A stretch of 64,000 bases of DNA from Thermosediminibacterales bacterium (GTDB lineage Bacteria > Bacillota > Thermosediminibacteria > Koleobacterales > JARRCM01), in assembly GCA_029982205.1 (NCBI GenBank), contig JARRCM010000008.1, forward strand, positions 1 through 64,000. The letters are read 5' to 3'. Position 1 is the stretch's first letter. Every line of letters starts with the position of its first letter. Of this stretch, positions 1-8,001 are shown piece after piece. The notes below the pieces were generated by a model. That model searched no databases, was not told the DNA's origin, and saw nothing but the letters and a program-made list of their open reading frames with translations. The position numbers and the translations under genes are program-made.

Positions 1-1550
1 TGAACAATCAAGAAAAAATCAACGAATTATACGAGAGGCGTAAGAAAATAGAACAAGGTGGAGGGCAGAAAAGGATCGAGAAGCAGCACAAAAGCGGCAA
101 GCTCACGGCGAGGGAGCGTCTGGAAAAACTGCTAGACGAAGGCAGTTTCAAAGAAATAGACGCCTTTGTAACCCACAGGAGCACCGACCTAGGGATGGAC
201 AAAGTCGAAGCCCCGGGAGAAGGAGTAGTAACAGGCTACGGCACAATAAACGGCAAACTGGTTTTTGTCTATGCCCAGGACTTTACAGTAATAGGCGGCT
301 CACTGGGGGAAATGCATGCAGCCAAAATATGTAAAGTACAAGACCTTGCACTAAAAATGGGAGCCCCCATAATAGGCCTAAACGACTCAGGAGGAGCAAG
401 GATACAAGAAGGAGTATGCGCCCTAAGCGGCTACGGCCAGATATTTTACAGGAACACCATAGCCTCAGGAGTAATACCGCAGATATCAGTCATAATGGGC
501 CCCTGTGCAGGAGGAGCAGTATACTCACCCGCACTAACCGACTTTATCTTCATGGTAGACAAAACAAGCAAAATGTTCATAACCGGCCCGCAGGTAATAA
601 AAGCAGTAACAGGAGAAGAAGTAAGCGCAGAAGCATTAGGAGGAGCAATGGCCCACAACCAGACAAGCGGAGTAGCCCATTTTATAGCAGCAGACGAACA
701 AGACTGCATAAACCAAATAAAACAACTAATATCATACCTGCCATCAAACAACCTAGAAGATGCGCCACAGATACAACCGACAGACGACCCAAACAGGACA
801 TCAGAAACCCTAAACCAAATAATACCCGAAAGCTCAAACAAACCATATGACATGAAACAAATAATAACAGAAATAGTAGACAACGGAGAATACCTAGAAG
901 TACAACCCTACTATGCCCAGAACATATTAACAATATTTGCCCGGCTAAACGGCAGGACAATAGGAATAATAGCAAACCAACCCAACAAACTGGCCGGATG
1001 TTTAGACATAAACGCATCAGACAAAGGAGCAAGATTCATAAGATTCTGTGACGCATTCAACATACCCATACTAAACCTAATAGACGTACCCGGTTTTCTA
1101 CCCGGAGTATCCCAGGAACACGGAGGAATCATAAGACACGGAGCAAAAATGCTGTATGCATACTCAGAAGCAACAGTGCCAAAAATAAGCTTAATAACAA
1201 GAAAAGCATATGGAGGAGCATACCTGGCCATGTGCAGCAAAGACCTGGGAGCAGACCAAGTATATGCATGGCCCACAGCCGAAATAGCAGTAATGGGCCC
1301 AGAAGGAGCAGCCAACATAATATTCCGGAAAGAAATCGAAGCCTCAGACAATCCCCAACAAACAAGACAAGAAAAAATAAAAGAATACCGTGAAGAGTTT
1401 GCAAACCCGTACAAAGCAGCATCACTGGGATTTGTAGACGACGTAATCGAACCATCACAGACAAGGCCCATACTCATATCAGCCCTAGAAATGCTGATAA
1501 CCAAACGAGAGACCAGGCCTGCCAAAAAACACGGGAACATACCGGTATAA
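1..1550 (+). CDS. mmdA: Carboxyltransferase subunit of a biotin-dependent Na+-pumping acyl-CoA decarboxylase (methylmalonyl-CoA decarboxylase alpha)
   Basis: Transfers the carboxyl group from an acyl-CoA, probably methylmalonyl-CoA, to the biotin carrier encoded two genes downstream. The reading frame is open from base 3, and the first two bases (tg) need only one preceding A to make an ATG, so the start is probably one base outside the window and the protein about 516 aa, the usual family length. The N-terminal part ([12 protein letters not shown], then [11 protein letters not shown]) and the C-terminal half ([19 protein letters not shown]) are typical crotonase-fold carboxyltransferase motifs. 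Genes for OadG-like, biotin and OadB-like subunits follow in order, which favours a membrane decarboxylase over soluble propionyl-CoA carboxylase. From about base 200 codon choice is strongly A/C-ending. Substrate is inferred, since the same layout is found in related decarboxylases. Confidence 0.88.
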   Translation, partial: NNQEKINELYERRKKIEQGGGQKRIEKQHKSGKLTARERLEKLLDEGSFKEIDAFVTHRSTDLGMDKVEAPGEGVVTGYGTINGKLVFVYAQDFTVIGGSLGEMHAAKICKVQDLALKMGAPIIGLNDSGGARIQEGVCALSGYGQIFYRNTIASGVIPQISVIMGPCAGGAVYSPALTDFIFMVDKTSKMFITGPQVIKAVTGEEVSAEALGGAMAHNQTSGVAHFIAADEQDCINQIKQLISYLPSNNLEDAPQIQPTDDPNRTSETLNQIIPESSNKPYDMKQIITEIVDNGEYLEVQPYYAQNILTIFARLNGRTIGIIANQPNKLAGCLDINASDKGARFIRFCDAFNIPILNLIDVPGFLPGVSQEHGGIIRHGAKMLYAYSEATVPKISLITRKAYGGAYLAMCSKDLGADQVYAWPTAEIAVMGPEGAANIIFRKEIEASDNPQQTRQEKIKEYREEFANPYKAASLGFVDDVIEPSQTRPILISALEMLITKRETRPAKKHGNIPV

Positions 1551-1565
1551 AGGAGGTAAAAAACC

Positions 1566-1880
1566 GTGGAAAAACTCATAACAGGGCTGCAAATAACCCT
1601 AATAGGCATGGGGATTGTATTCATAATACTATATCTCATATCCCTGGTATTAGACCTAATGCGGCCCATATTCTATAAACCAGAAAAACAAAAACCAGAA
1701 CAAAAACCGGCAGAACCAAACCAGCCGGAAAAAGACGACAGCGAACTAATAGCAGTAATAACAGCCGCCATAACAGCGGCAACAGGCACAACAAAACAAA
1801 TAAAAGTAACAACAATAAAAAGAATACCCACAACAACCCCAGTATGGGGCCTAGCCGCAAGGCAGGAAAACACCAGATAA
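1566..1880 (+). CDS. mmdD: OadG-like small membrane subunit of the decarboxylase (delta/gamma)
   Basis: A 104-aa protein with one N-terminal membrane segment (about residues 4-30) followed by a charged, Lys/Pro/Glu-rich linker and a short Ala/Thr-rich stretch. In OadG/MmdD proteins this subunit anchors and assembles the carboxyltransferase and biotin carrier on the membrane beta subunit. The GTG start at 1566 sits 7-8 bases after AAGGAGG, 15 bases after the mmdA stop. The short conserved motif PVWGLAARQENTR near the C-terminus is like the tail of OadG-family proteins. It shares the A/C-ending codon dialect of its neighbours. Confidence 0.8.
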   Translation: MEKLITGLQITLIGMGIVFIILYLISLVLDLMRPIFYKPEKQKPEQKPAEPNQPEKDDSELIAVITAAITAATGTTKQIKVTTIKRIPTTTPVWGLAARQENTR

Positions 1881-1908
1881 AAAAACAAAAAGAAAGGAGA
1901 AAACCCAA

Positions 1909-2301
1909 ATGAAAAAATACAGAATAACCGTAGACGGAAAAACCTATGAAGTAGAAGTAGAAGAAATAAGAGGAACAAAACCACAACCAACAACAACCCC
2001 GGTATCAGCACCAGCACCAAAACCACAACCAGCACCGGCGCCCAAACCAGCAGCACCAAAACCAGCCCCGGCCCCAGCAGCCAAAGGAGCAGGCACAGTA
2101 GAAGCACCGATGCCCGGAACAGTACTAACAATAAAAGTAAAACAAGGAGACAAAGTAAACCAGGGAGACGTCCTACTAATACTAGAAGCCATGAAAATGG
2201 AAAACGAAATAATGGCGCCCGTATCAGGCACAGTAACAAACATAACCACAAGTGAAGGAGCATCAGTAAACTCCGGTGACGTCCTAATGACAATAGAATA
2301 A
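1909..2301 (+). CDS. mmdC: Biotin carrier subunit of the decarboxylase (gamma)
   Basis: A 130-aa biotin carrier. Residues 1-20 form the usual short N-terminal strand region ([16 protein letters not shown]), residues ~25-60 are a flexible Pro/Ala/Lys linker, and residues ~62-130 are a biotinyl/lipoyl domain. The biotinylation motif EAMKM spans residues 93-97, so Lys96 is the expected attachment site. It carries CO2 from the carboxyltransferase to the membrane beta subunit. The RBS AAAGGAG precedes the ATG. The near-exclusive use of CCA and GCA codons in the linker makes the DNA there look like a low-complexity repeat, but it is ordinary linker coding sequence. Confidence 0.93.
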   Translation: MKKYRITVDGKTYEVEVEEIRGTKPQPTTTPVSAPAPKPQPAPAPKPAAPKPAPAPAAKGAGTVEAPMPGTVLTIKVKQGDKVNQGDVLLILEAMKMENEIMAPVSGTVTNITTSEGASVNSGDVLMTIE

Positions 2302-2330
2302 ACACAAAACCCGAGGGGAGGAAGAAACCG

Positions 2331-3488
2331 ATGATACAAAAACTCATGATGTTCATAGACAGCACCGGGTTTATGCACCTAACACTAGGCCACATAATAA
2401 TGATACTAATATCCCTATCGCTTTTATACCTAGCAATAGTAAAAAAATACGAACCACTGCTATTAGTGCCGATAGGATTTGGGATGCTCCTTACAAACCT
2501 ACCGCTCACAGGACTTATGGCAGAACCAATAATGGAAATAGGCAAAGAAGGCTTACACGTAAAACAAATAGGAGGCCTATTATACTATCTCTTTCAGGGA
2601 GACGAACTAGGGATATTTCCACCATTAATATTCATGGGAGTAGGAGCAATGACAGACTTTGGGCCGCTCATAGCAAACCCCAAAAGCATACTATTAGGAG
2701 CAGCCGCCCAATTCGGCATATTCACAACATTCATAGGAGCAATATTCTTAGGATACACATTCCAAGAAGCAGCATCAATAGGAATAATAGGAGGAGCAGA
2801 CGGCCCCACAGCAATATTTTTAGCATCGAGACTGGCGCCCCACATGTTAGGCCCGATAGCAGTAGCAGCATACTCATACATGGCCCTAGTACCCATAATC
2901 CAGCCGCCCATAATGAAACTTTTAACAACCAAACAAGAACGGCAGATAAAAATGGAACAACTAAGACCAGTATCAAAACAAGAAAAAATCATATTCCCCA
3001 TAATAGTAACAATCATGGTATCACTGTTTTTACCTCCTGCAGCGCCGCTTATAGGAATGCTGATGCTGGGTAACCTGTTCAGAGAATGTGGAGTAACAAA
3101 CAGGCTGTCAGACACAGCCCAGAATGCGCTGATAAACATAGTAACAATATTCTTAGGAGTAACAGTAGGAGCAACAGCAAGTGCAGAAAGATTCCTGAAC
3201 TGGAAGACAATAGGGATAATAGCATTAGGCCTAGCGGCATTTGCAGTAGGCACAGCAGCAGGAGTAATACTAGCAAAAATAATGAACAAACTTACAGGCG
3301 GTAAAATAAACCCGCTGATAGGATCAGCAGGAGTATCAGCAGTACCCATGGCAGCAAGGGTATCCCAGGTAGTTGGCCAACAAGAACTGCCAGGAAACTT
3401 CCTGTTAATGCACGCAATGGGTCCCAATGTGGCCGGAGTTATCGGTTCTGCTGTTGCTGCAGGTGTTATGCTGTCTGTGTTCGGTTAA
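2331..3488 (+). CDS. mmdB: Membrane Na+-pumping decarboxylase beta subunit (OadB/MmdB/GcdB family)
   Basis: A 385-aa polytopic membrane protein that decarboxylates carboxybiotin and couples this to Na+ export. The family signature [15 protein letters not shown] begins at residue 154, with Asp157 matching the essential membrane aspartate of OadB; a second conserved stretch, [16 protein letters not shown], lies near residue 330. The length fits MmdB/GcdB, which lack the longer OadB extensions. RBS GGGGAGGAAG precedes the ATG. The last ~25 codons, from about base 3417 (GPNVAGVIG onward), switch abruptly to T/G-ending codons although the protein sequence stays in family register. A strong terminator follows. 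Confidence 0.92.
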   Translation: MIQKLMMFIDSTGFMHLTLGHIIMILISLSLLYLAIVKKYEPLLLVPIGFGMLLTNLPLTGLMAEPIMEIGKEGLHVKQIGGLLYYLFQGDELGIFPPLIFMGVGAMTDFGPLIANPKSILLGAAAQFGIFTTFIGAIFLGYTFQEAASIGIIGGADGPTAIFLASRLAPHMLGPIAVAAYSYMALVPIIQPPIMKLLTTKQERQIKMEQLRPVSKQEKIIFPIIVTIMVSLFLPPAAPLIGMLMLGNLFRECGVTNRLSDTAQNALINIVTIFLGVTVGATASAERFLNWKTIGIIALGLAAFAVGTAAGVILAKIMNKLTGGKINPLIGSAGVSAVPMAARVSQVVGQQELPGNFLLMHAMGPNVAGVIGSAVAAGVMLSVFG

Positions 3489-3494
3489 TATATA

Positions 3495-3524
3495 AGCTCA
3501 CCCTTCAGGGTGAGCTGTTTTTTT
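3495..3524 (+). terminator. Rho-independent terminator of the mmd operon
   Basis: Nine-base-pair stem (3495-3503 with 3508-3516), TTCA loop, then G and seven T. It starts 7 bases after the mmdB stop. Confidence 0.9.
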
Positions 3525-3535
3525 ACGCGCCCGGC

Positions 3536-3568
3536 ATGAAACAAAAGGGACGGTTCTTTTTGTTTCAT
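3536..3568. repeat. Short palindrome of the GGGACGGTT type (REP-like element)
   Basis: Perfect 11-bp inverted repeat (ATGAAACAAAA at 3536-3546 and its complement at 3558-3568) around the centre GGGACGGTTCT. From memory, similar palindromes with a GGGACGGTTCTTTTGTTTC core are scattered in many clostridial genomes, often near REP-associated IS200-like (Y1) transposases; no transposase gene is present here. It lies between two convergent genes and has no poly-T tail outside the stem. Confidence 0.55.
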
Positions 3569-3572
3569 CGAA

Positions 3573-4631
3573 TTAAATTAAAATATCACCTTCAATCACA
3601 GTTACAGCTTTACCTCCCACCTTTACTTTTTCAATAATGAAATGTTCTACATCATGTTGTAGATTTGAGCAACAACTGCTGCATCTACGAGGTTCTGTTA
3701 GTTTGGAAACATTTTCACTATTGGGGAAGATGATTTTGCTTTCTGGCGAGTGAGCGGATTGAACTTCGGTTATATCTATTTCTACTTCGATCCTGCTTGG
3801 TCTATCCATAAAAAATCCCTGTTCGCAAATAATTTTTGTGGTAGGTTTTTTGATGGGAACAAAGCCAAAAGCTGTTAAATATGCACCCAAAGCTCCGCTT
3901 GCGGTTCCGGTAGCCGATTCTTCATTTATTCCTACTCTGGGGCCAAAGTTGCGGCAACATACGGTAGAATCTTCACTAAATGTGTCAAATGTAAAAGCGT
4001 GGACACTTATTACATCTAATCCTTTTGAAAAACTTGATAATGAATTAAAATCTGGTTTGATTGTTTTTAATGTTTCCAGGTCTTTTACTGGAACCAGTAA
4101 ATTTGAAAGCCCTGTAGAAACGATAACAGGTTGTGCTATAGGTTTTGATGGAATATAAAAATCATCTGTTGAAAGCCCAAGGATTTTTGCGAGGGCAGAT
4201 TTTTGCTTTTTATCTAATGCTGGATAAAATTTTGGGTCTGACTGTAGCATCATGACTTTTTGAATTTTTCCACATAAAGAGTATATAGCTAAAGGCAAAA
4301 TACCTGCTTTTGTTTCCTGGGTTAAAATTTTTACCGGTTCTTTCATTTCGATATATCCTTTTTCTGCTAATAGCCAGAAAGAAGCTATTGTAGCATGACC
4401 ACATAAGTCTACTTCTTCTTTGGGTGTAAAAAACCTCACCTTATAGTCGGCTATCGGATTATCAGAAAGGGTTATAAAAGCAGTTTCAGCACAGTTAATT
4501 TCCCGGGCAATTTTCTGCATCTGATTTTCGTTTAATTTCACTTTTTCATCAATTAAAGGTACTACTCCAGCGGGATTTCCTCCATAGGCTGTGTCTGTAA
4601 AGGCATCTACTTGAAATATTTTTAATTTCAT
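3573..4631 (-). CDS. PhzF-family isomerase-like protein
   Basis: A 352-aa PhzF/YddE-type protein with the two-lobed diaminopimelate-epimerase fold. Family motifs visible are QVDAFTDTAYGGNPAGVV at the N-terminus, CAETAF with Glu49 at the position of the PhzF catalytic glutamate, DLCGHATIASFW, and ESATGTASGALGAYL in the second lobe. It is longer than most members (~280-300 aa): the C-terminal ~40 residues include a Cys-rich RRCSSCCSN segment. The ATG is preceded by CGGAGG. Substrate unknown; members isomerise or epimerise small metabolites. It is a lone gene convergent with the mmd operon. Confidence 0.82.
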   Translation of the reverse strand: MKLKIFQVDAFTDTAYGGNPAGVVPLIDEKVKLNENQMQKIAREINCAETAFITLSDNPIADYKVRFFTPKEEVDLCGHATIASFWLLAEKGYIEMKEPVKILTQETKAGILPLAIYSLCGKIQKVMMLQSDPKFYPALDKKQKSALAKILGLSTDDFYIPSKPIAQPVIVSTGLSNLLVPVKDLETLKTIKPDFNSLSSFSKGLDVISVHAFTFDTFSEDSTVCCRNFGPRVGINEESATGTASGALGAYLTAFGFVPIKKPTTKIICEQGFFMDRPSRIEVEIDITEVQSAHSPESKIIFPNSENVSKLTEPRRCSSCCSNLQHDVEHFIIEKVKVGGKAVTVIEGDILI

Positions 4632-4720
4632 AAATATTTACCTCCGTTTCTGATTGTCTATTTACGATTTTTTCATAGTTTATTATACTATTTCTTTATT
4701 AATCAAGAAAATCCTATCTT

Positions 4721-4747
4721 AAAAATAAAAAAAGCGGCATGTGCCGC
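4721..4747 (-). terminator. Terminator of the small Cys-rich gene (minus strand)
   Basis: GCGGCA/TGCCGC stem at 4734-4747 with a T-rich run on the minus strand (A-rich 4721-4733 on plus), 7 bases past the stop of the small gene at 4755-4934. Confidence 0.75.
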
Positions 4748-4754
4748 ACATTTC

Positions 4755-4934
4755 TTAATTGTGACTAACTAAAATTTTAAAAGCTTTTTCACATTTGATG
4801 TTGTTTTTTTTCCAGTTAATACATTTCCGGCAGGAGTCAAATCTTTGCAGGTAACCGGAATCAAATTTGAAATTTTCATCAACACAATAATCATCACAAT
4901 TTTTAGCTACTAATATAGATTGCTCAGGGCTCAA
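4755..4934 (-). CDS. Small Cys-rich hypothetical protein (59 aa, TTG start)
   Basis: A short open frame read on the minus strand from a TTG at 4934, preceded by a good RBS (AGGGAGG) and followed at once by a terminator, which together argue that it is a real one-gene unit. The product is 59 aa with five cysteines at residues 13, 17, 35, 38 and 48 (C-x3-C, then C-x2-C-x9-C), a pattern that suits a small metal-binding fold. I recall similar small clostridial proteins with a CxxC-x9-C core but know no function. There is no signal peptide or membrane segment. Confidence 0.6.
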   Translation of the reverse strand: MSPEQSILVAKNCDDYCVDENFKFDSGYLQRFDSCRKCINWKKNNIKCEKAFKILVSHN

Positions 4935-5070
4935 ATCAGGTCGCCTCCCTAAATGTTTGGTATTATATATTATAACATAAATAATCGAAATGTGCTATAC
5001 TAATTTTATTAAAAACAAAAAAACTGTTTAAATGTTATAAAAAAGGTTATGTTTATTCAAAACCAGTTTA

Positions 5071-5079
5071 TGATATAAT
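5071..5079 (+). promoter_or_regulatory. Extended -10 promoter for the DUF1232 gene
   Basis: TGaTATAAT at 5071-5079. No good -35 is seen, as is common for extended -10 promoters. Transcription would begin near 5086, inside the longer frame's ATG-leading segment, so the downstream TTG at 5114 must be the start. Confidence 0.55.
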
Positions 5080-5113
5080 TATGACTAGACTCATGAAGAT
5101 GGAGGTATTTAAA

Positions 5114-5449
5114 TTGGCAAAAAATTTATCAACTTTTCAAATATTAAGGTTGTTAAAAAGAATTCCTGCGGTTTTTTCATTTTTGCTTGATCCTCAGGTT
5201 CCGTTTACCAGAAAGATAATTATTCTGGGAGGTTTATTGTATTTTTTGCTTCCTATAGACTTTATTCCTGATCCTGTACTGGGTTTTGGTTTTATAGATG
5301 ATGGAGTAGTTCTGCTTCTGATACTAATGAAGCTTTCTGAAGAACTAGATAAATATGTAAAGAAAAATGAACAGAAAAAAACATATTATGAGAATAAAAA
5401 TGAAGATTTTATAGATATCAGTGATTATGATATATCTGATGATGAATAA
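5114..5449 (+). CDS. DUF1232 (YkvA-like) membrane protein
   Basis: A 111-aa protein with the DUF1232 core: a membrane hairpin-like segment (residues ~35-75) containing LPIDFIPDPVLGFGFIDD, then a charged, Lys/Glu/Asp-rich tail that is probably cytoplasmic. Function unknown for the family. I chose TTG 5114 because GGAGG at 5101-5105 is spaced correctly and the predicted transcription start (~5086) excludes the in-frame ATG at 5081. It is monocistronic, with a promoter before and a terminator after it. Confidence 0.75.
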   Translation: MAKNLSTFQILRLLKRIPAVFSFLLDPQVPFTRKIIILGGLLYFLLPIDFIPDPVLGFGFIDDGVVLLLILMKLSEELDKYVKKNEQKKTYYENKNEDFIDISDYDISDDE

Positions 5450-5480
5450 TTCCATATGTTACCATAACCAAGCTTTTTTT

Positions 5481-5518
5481 AAAACCCTGAATGAATTCGA
5501 TGCATTCAGGGTTTTTTT
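5481..5518 (+). terminator. Terminator after the DUF1232 gene
   Basis: Ten-bp stem (5484-5493 with 5503-5512) followed by seven T. Confidence 0.9.
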
Positions 5519-5552
5519 ATGTCAGCTAAAAACTCACTACTGTTTTTATGGT

Positions 5553-5582
5553 TTGAGGGATTATATTAGAAAAACCTATAAT
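5553..5582 (+). promoter_or_regulatory. Predicted sigma-A promoter for the CAP-domain gene
   Basis: TTGAGG at 5553-5558, 18-bp spacer, TATAAT at 5577-5582. Confidence 0.55.
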
Positions 5583-5611
5583 AATAATATAACATACAAG
5601 GAGGAATGTGG

Positions 5612-6445
5612 ATGAGAAAAGCAAAAGTTGTATTTTTGTTTTTAGTAGCAGTGTTTTTAGTAATGGGAGTTATAACCCCAAGTGAATCTAGTGCATTTGG
5701 CAGTGATCGATTTAGCCTGTACGACCGCAGCGGCAGATACCAAGTTTATGACCCAAGCAGAGATAATGAGCCATCGATACCACCAACAGACCTACCGGCA
5801 GAACCTAGTGAACCGCCAACACAGCCTAACGAACCGTCAACACAACCGAATAATCCACCTGCTGAGCCGACAAACCCTCAGATAAATTCAGATGATCAAT
5901 GGTGGCAAAAAGATACAAGCCATCGATTTAATAGTTACAGAGATGGTACCTTTATTCCTAACTTATCAACAGAACCTGTAGATAATCCACAGCAGCTACA
6001 GGAACCTACAAATCCTCCTTCTGATGGTGAACTGCCTCCAATTCCGGAACCTCCAGCAGGATTAACTGAGGAAGAAGCAAAGGCTTATAGGTTATTAAAC
6101 GAGTTCCGTGTAAAAAACGGAGTACCTCCTGTGGAAATAGATATGGAAATTGTAAGAGTAGCAAGGATGAAAGCACAGGACATGGTTGACAATGACTATT
6201 TTGGTCATGTATCACCCACTTATGGCAGTGTGGGTCAGATGCTTAGGGATAACGGGATTTCCTACAGCAGAGCAGGTGAATGCCTTGCTAGAGCCGGAAC
6301 AATAACAAAGGCTCATCTGTTATTAGAGTACAGCACTAAAGGTCATCGAGAAATAATGTTAAGACCAGACTATACTAAAGTAGGAATTGGAGTTGTAAAA
6401 GAAAAATATAGTGTTACTTTAGTAGAAATCTTTGTAAAACCATAG
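5612..6445 (+). CDS. Secreted CAP/SCP-domain protein with Pro-rich linker (YkwD-like)
   Basis: A 277-aa exported protein. Residues 1-~28 are a signal peptide (RKAK, hydrophobic core, SESSAFG). Residues ~40-95 are a Pro/Glu/Gln/Asn-rich linker built from degenerate EPSEPPTQPN-like units. The C-terminal ~120 residues are a CAP domain: AYRLLNEFRVKNGVPP, MKAQDMVDNDYFGHVSP with the conserved His, GECLARAG where the usual GEN becomes GEC, and HREIMLRPDYTKVGIGV. I chose ATG 5612 because AAGGAGG ends 7 bases upstream; ATG 5606 is too close. Similar YkwD-type proteins occur on spores and cell walls. The role is not known. Confidence 0.85.
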   Translation: MRKAKVVFLFLVAVFLVMGVITPSESSAFGSDRFSLYDRSGRYQVYDPSRDNEPSIPPTDLPAEPSEPPTQPNEPSTQPNNPPAEPTNPQINSDDQWWQKDTSHRFNSYRDGTFIPNLSTEPVDNPQQLQEPTNPPSDGELPPIPEPPAGLTEEEAKAYRLLNEFRVKNGVPPVEIDMEIVRVARMKAQDMVDNDYFGHVSPTYGSVGQMLRDNGISYSRAGECLARAGTITKAHLLLEYSTKGHREIMLRPDYTKVGIGVVKEKYSVTLVEIFVKP

Positions 6446-6460
6446 TTGTTATTAAAAGGA

Positions 6461-6485
6461 AGAGGGCGAACATGCCCTCTTTTTA
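6461..6485 (+). terminator. Terminator between convergent CAP and yheC/D genes
   Basis: AGAGGGC/GCCCTCT stem (6461-6467 with 6474-6480) and a T run on the plus strand. It reaches the last bases of the convergent yheC/D gene. Confidence 0.8.
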
Positions 6486-7870
6486 AATCAATTTCTGTAA
6501 CCCTCCAGAGTTTACCGGATTTGCAAATACTGTTTTATTTATATTTAAAAGGTAGGAACAGTAATCATATATATGCCTAGCAAAATCACTCTCCAATAAG
6601 GCCTGATCTGAATGAGCTGGAACGGCCCAGTTTGGTTTGGGATTTACTTCGATCATATGGACTTTTTTATTCGTATCTAAGCCTATGTCAAAACCCAGTT
6701 CTCCAAAACCTCCAGAATAAGTTATATCTATATAGTGAGCTATTTCTAATGCTGCATTTTTGAACTTTTGAATAATTGCTTTTGACTCCGAAGGGAAAAG
6801 ACTTGCTAAGACATGTTCAGTAGATTCCCGGTAACCGTCTCCCCAGTGCCGACTGCTTGTAACAGAGCCTTCTGGCCCGACTTTAGCCGAAACTGATAAA
6901 ACATCCCAACCGCCGTTTCGATTTTTAAAAAGGTGGACTCTAAAATCTACCGGGCGGTTAAAGTAATGAATTAATCTTATCCCCTGCTGTATTAGATAGG
7001 GCCTTTTACAGATTATTTGTTTTACTTCATCTTTTAGTATTTGTAAATCTCCGAAAGATTTATTAATGTTACTTCTTTCTGGCGATAGCCTATGTTAAAG
7101 TCCCCATCGGACAAGTAAGTAATTCTATAAACTCCCATACTGAGTGAAGAATCAGTAGGTTTTAAATATACCATTTTGTAGTTATTTAAAAAAGATTCAA
7201 GTATATCTGTTGAATTTAACAATTCTGTATCAGGAAGGTATTTTTGGATAGAATTATATTGTTTAAGCTGTTGATAAATTTTCCATTTATCTCCCAAACC
7301 GAAAGGGTTAAAAAACTTTACATCTACATTATCTTTTAAAAATCTTAAGAAAAACCTCGAATAAGCTTTTTTTGCTTCATCACTTATTAAAAAACCCACC
7401 TTGTTATAAACAATATCCGGAATTGGAAATTGTTTGAGCACCCATCCTAACTCTCCGGCTGTCGTTTTACCTACTGTAAATCCCCATACAGTTTTGTTGT
7501 TGAATTCTATGTTTTCTGAAGTAAATAAAAAGCAGGGGATTCCCAACATTTTTCCTGTTTCTACAATTGTTTTATAAAGGGAAATTAGATGGTCTTTCAT
7601 AAATACTACCGGTTGACTTGTCATAATACCGATTAGAGGCCCGATTTTAAGGGTGTTATCATCTTTTAGAAAAAAGCTAAAAGGTTGTTGAAATATGCTA
7701 TTTAGATATAACAACCTTTGAAATACATATGGAATTTTGAAACTTTTAGTTATATTTTTTAATTCTTTTATACTGACTTCAACTTTCTTTATTCCAAATG
7801 ATAATTTAATATTTTTGCCGGGATATAAGTTCAGTTCTTCAATTATGTTTCTTGACAGGTAAATCTCCAT
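6483..7870 (-). pseudogene. YheC/YheD-family spore-coat ATP-grasp protein, split by a frameshift
   Basis: The N-terminal 278 codons (start 7870, RBS GAGGGGG) run to a stop at 7034, but the family sequence continues in another minus-strand frame to 6483. That part contains YLIQQGIRL, RPVDFRVHLFKN, GPEGSVT, GGFGELGFDIGLD and MIEVNPKPN, the ATP-grasp catalytic half. Adding one A near 7066-7067 restores an uninterrupted ~462-aa protein reading KEVTINKSFGDLQ across the join, which fits the family. So a single-base deletion, real or a sequencing error, separates the halves. YheC/D proteins are endospore coat-associated. If the shift is real, the protein lacks its active site. Confidence 0.82.
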
Positions 7871-7892
7871 AAAAGCCCCCTCTTTTTACTAT

Positions 7893-7901
7893 TACTATAT
7901 G
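7893..7901 (-). promoter_or_regulatory. CATANNNTA (-10, sigma E/K type) upstream of yheC/D
   Basis: On the minus strand CATATAGTA lies 23 bases before the ATG. No convincing -35 was found. Confidence 0.35.
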
Positions 7902-7960
7902 ATATTAAAGATTAATTGATTATGTTTAAGAAAAATTACTCAATGGAGATACAGAAAACA

Positions 7961-7989
7961 AAAAGGGCCAAACAATCGGCCCCTTTTTA
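7961..7989 (-). terminator. Terminator of the Cys-rich coat gene (minus strand)
   Basis: GGGGCCGATT...GGCCC stem on the minus strand followed by TTTTT, 13 bases past the stop at 8002. Confidence 0.85.
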
Positions 7990-8001
7990 AGGTTTTTAGT
8001 A

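Larger units (their letters stand above)
200..3417. other. Compositional island: extreme A- and C-ending codon usage on the + strand
   Basis: Within mmdA-mmdD-mmdC-mmdB nearly every Ile is ATA, Leu CTA/TTA, Val GTA, Ala GCA, Gly GGA, Thr ACA, and two-fold pyrimidine codons end in C. By hand count the 60 bases from 721 hold 26 A, 18 C, 9 T and 7 G. The 60 bases from 3421, still inside mmdB, hold 6 A, 12 C, 22 T and 20 G. The right edge therefore falls inside the last ~25 codons of mmdB, and the left edge is softer, inside the first ~65 codons of mmdA. The rest of the window does not look like this. Confidence 0.8.

Noticed and set aside
416-850. Plus-strand frame of 144 codons inside mmdA
   Set aside because: It is Arg/Asn-rich shadow coding of the biased sense frame.
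2020-2090. CCA/GCA-rich tandem repeat in mmdC
   Set aside because: It is the Pro-Ala linker of the biotin carrier written in one codon dialect, not a non-coding repeat.
446-3427. Long minus-strand open frames across the mmd operon (up to ~290 codons)
   Set aside because: They are mirror images of the strongly biased sense codons, give low-complexity Leu/Val/Phe-rich products, and have no RBS or family match.
3838-4158. Plus-strand frame antisense to the PhzF-like gene
   Set aside because: The PhzF motifs on the minus strand are unambiguous; this is its shadow.
5081-5113. ATG 5081 as start of the DUF1232 protein
   Set aside because: It lies upstream of the predicted transcription start and has no RBS; TTG 5114 has a perfect one.
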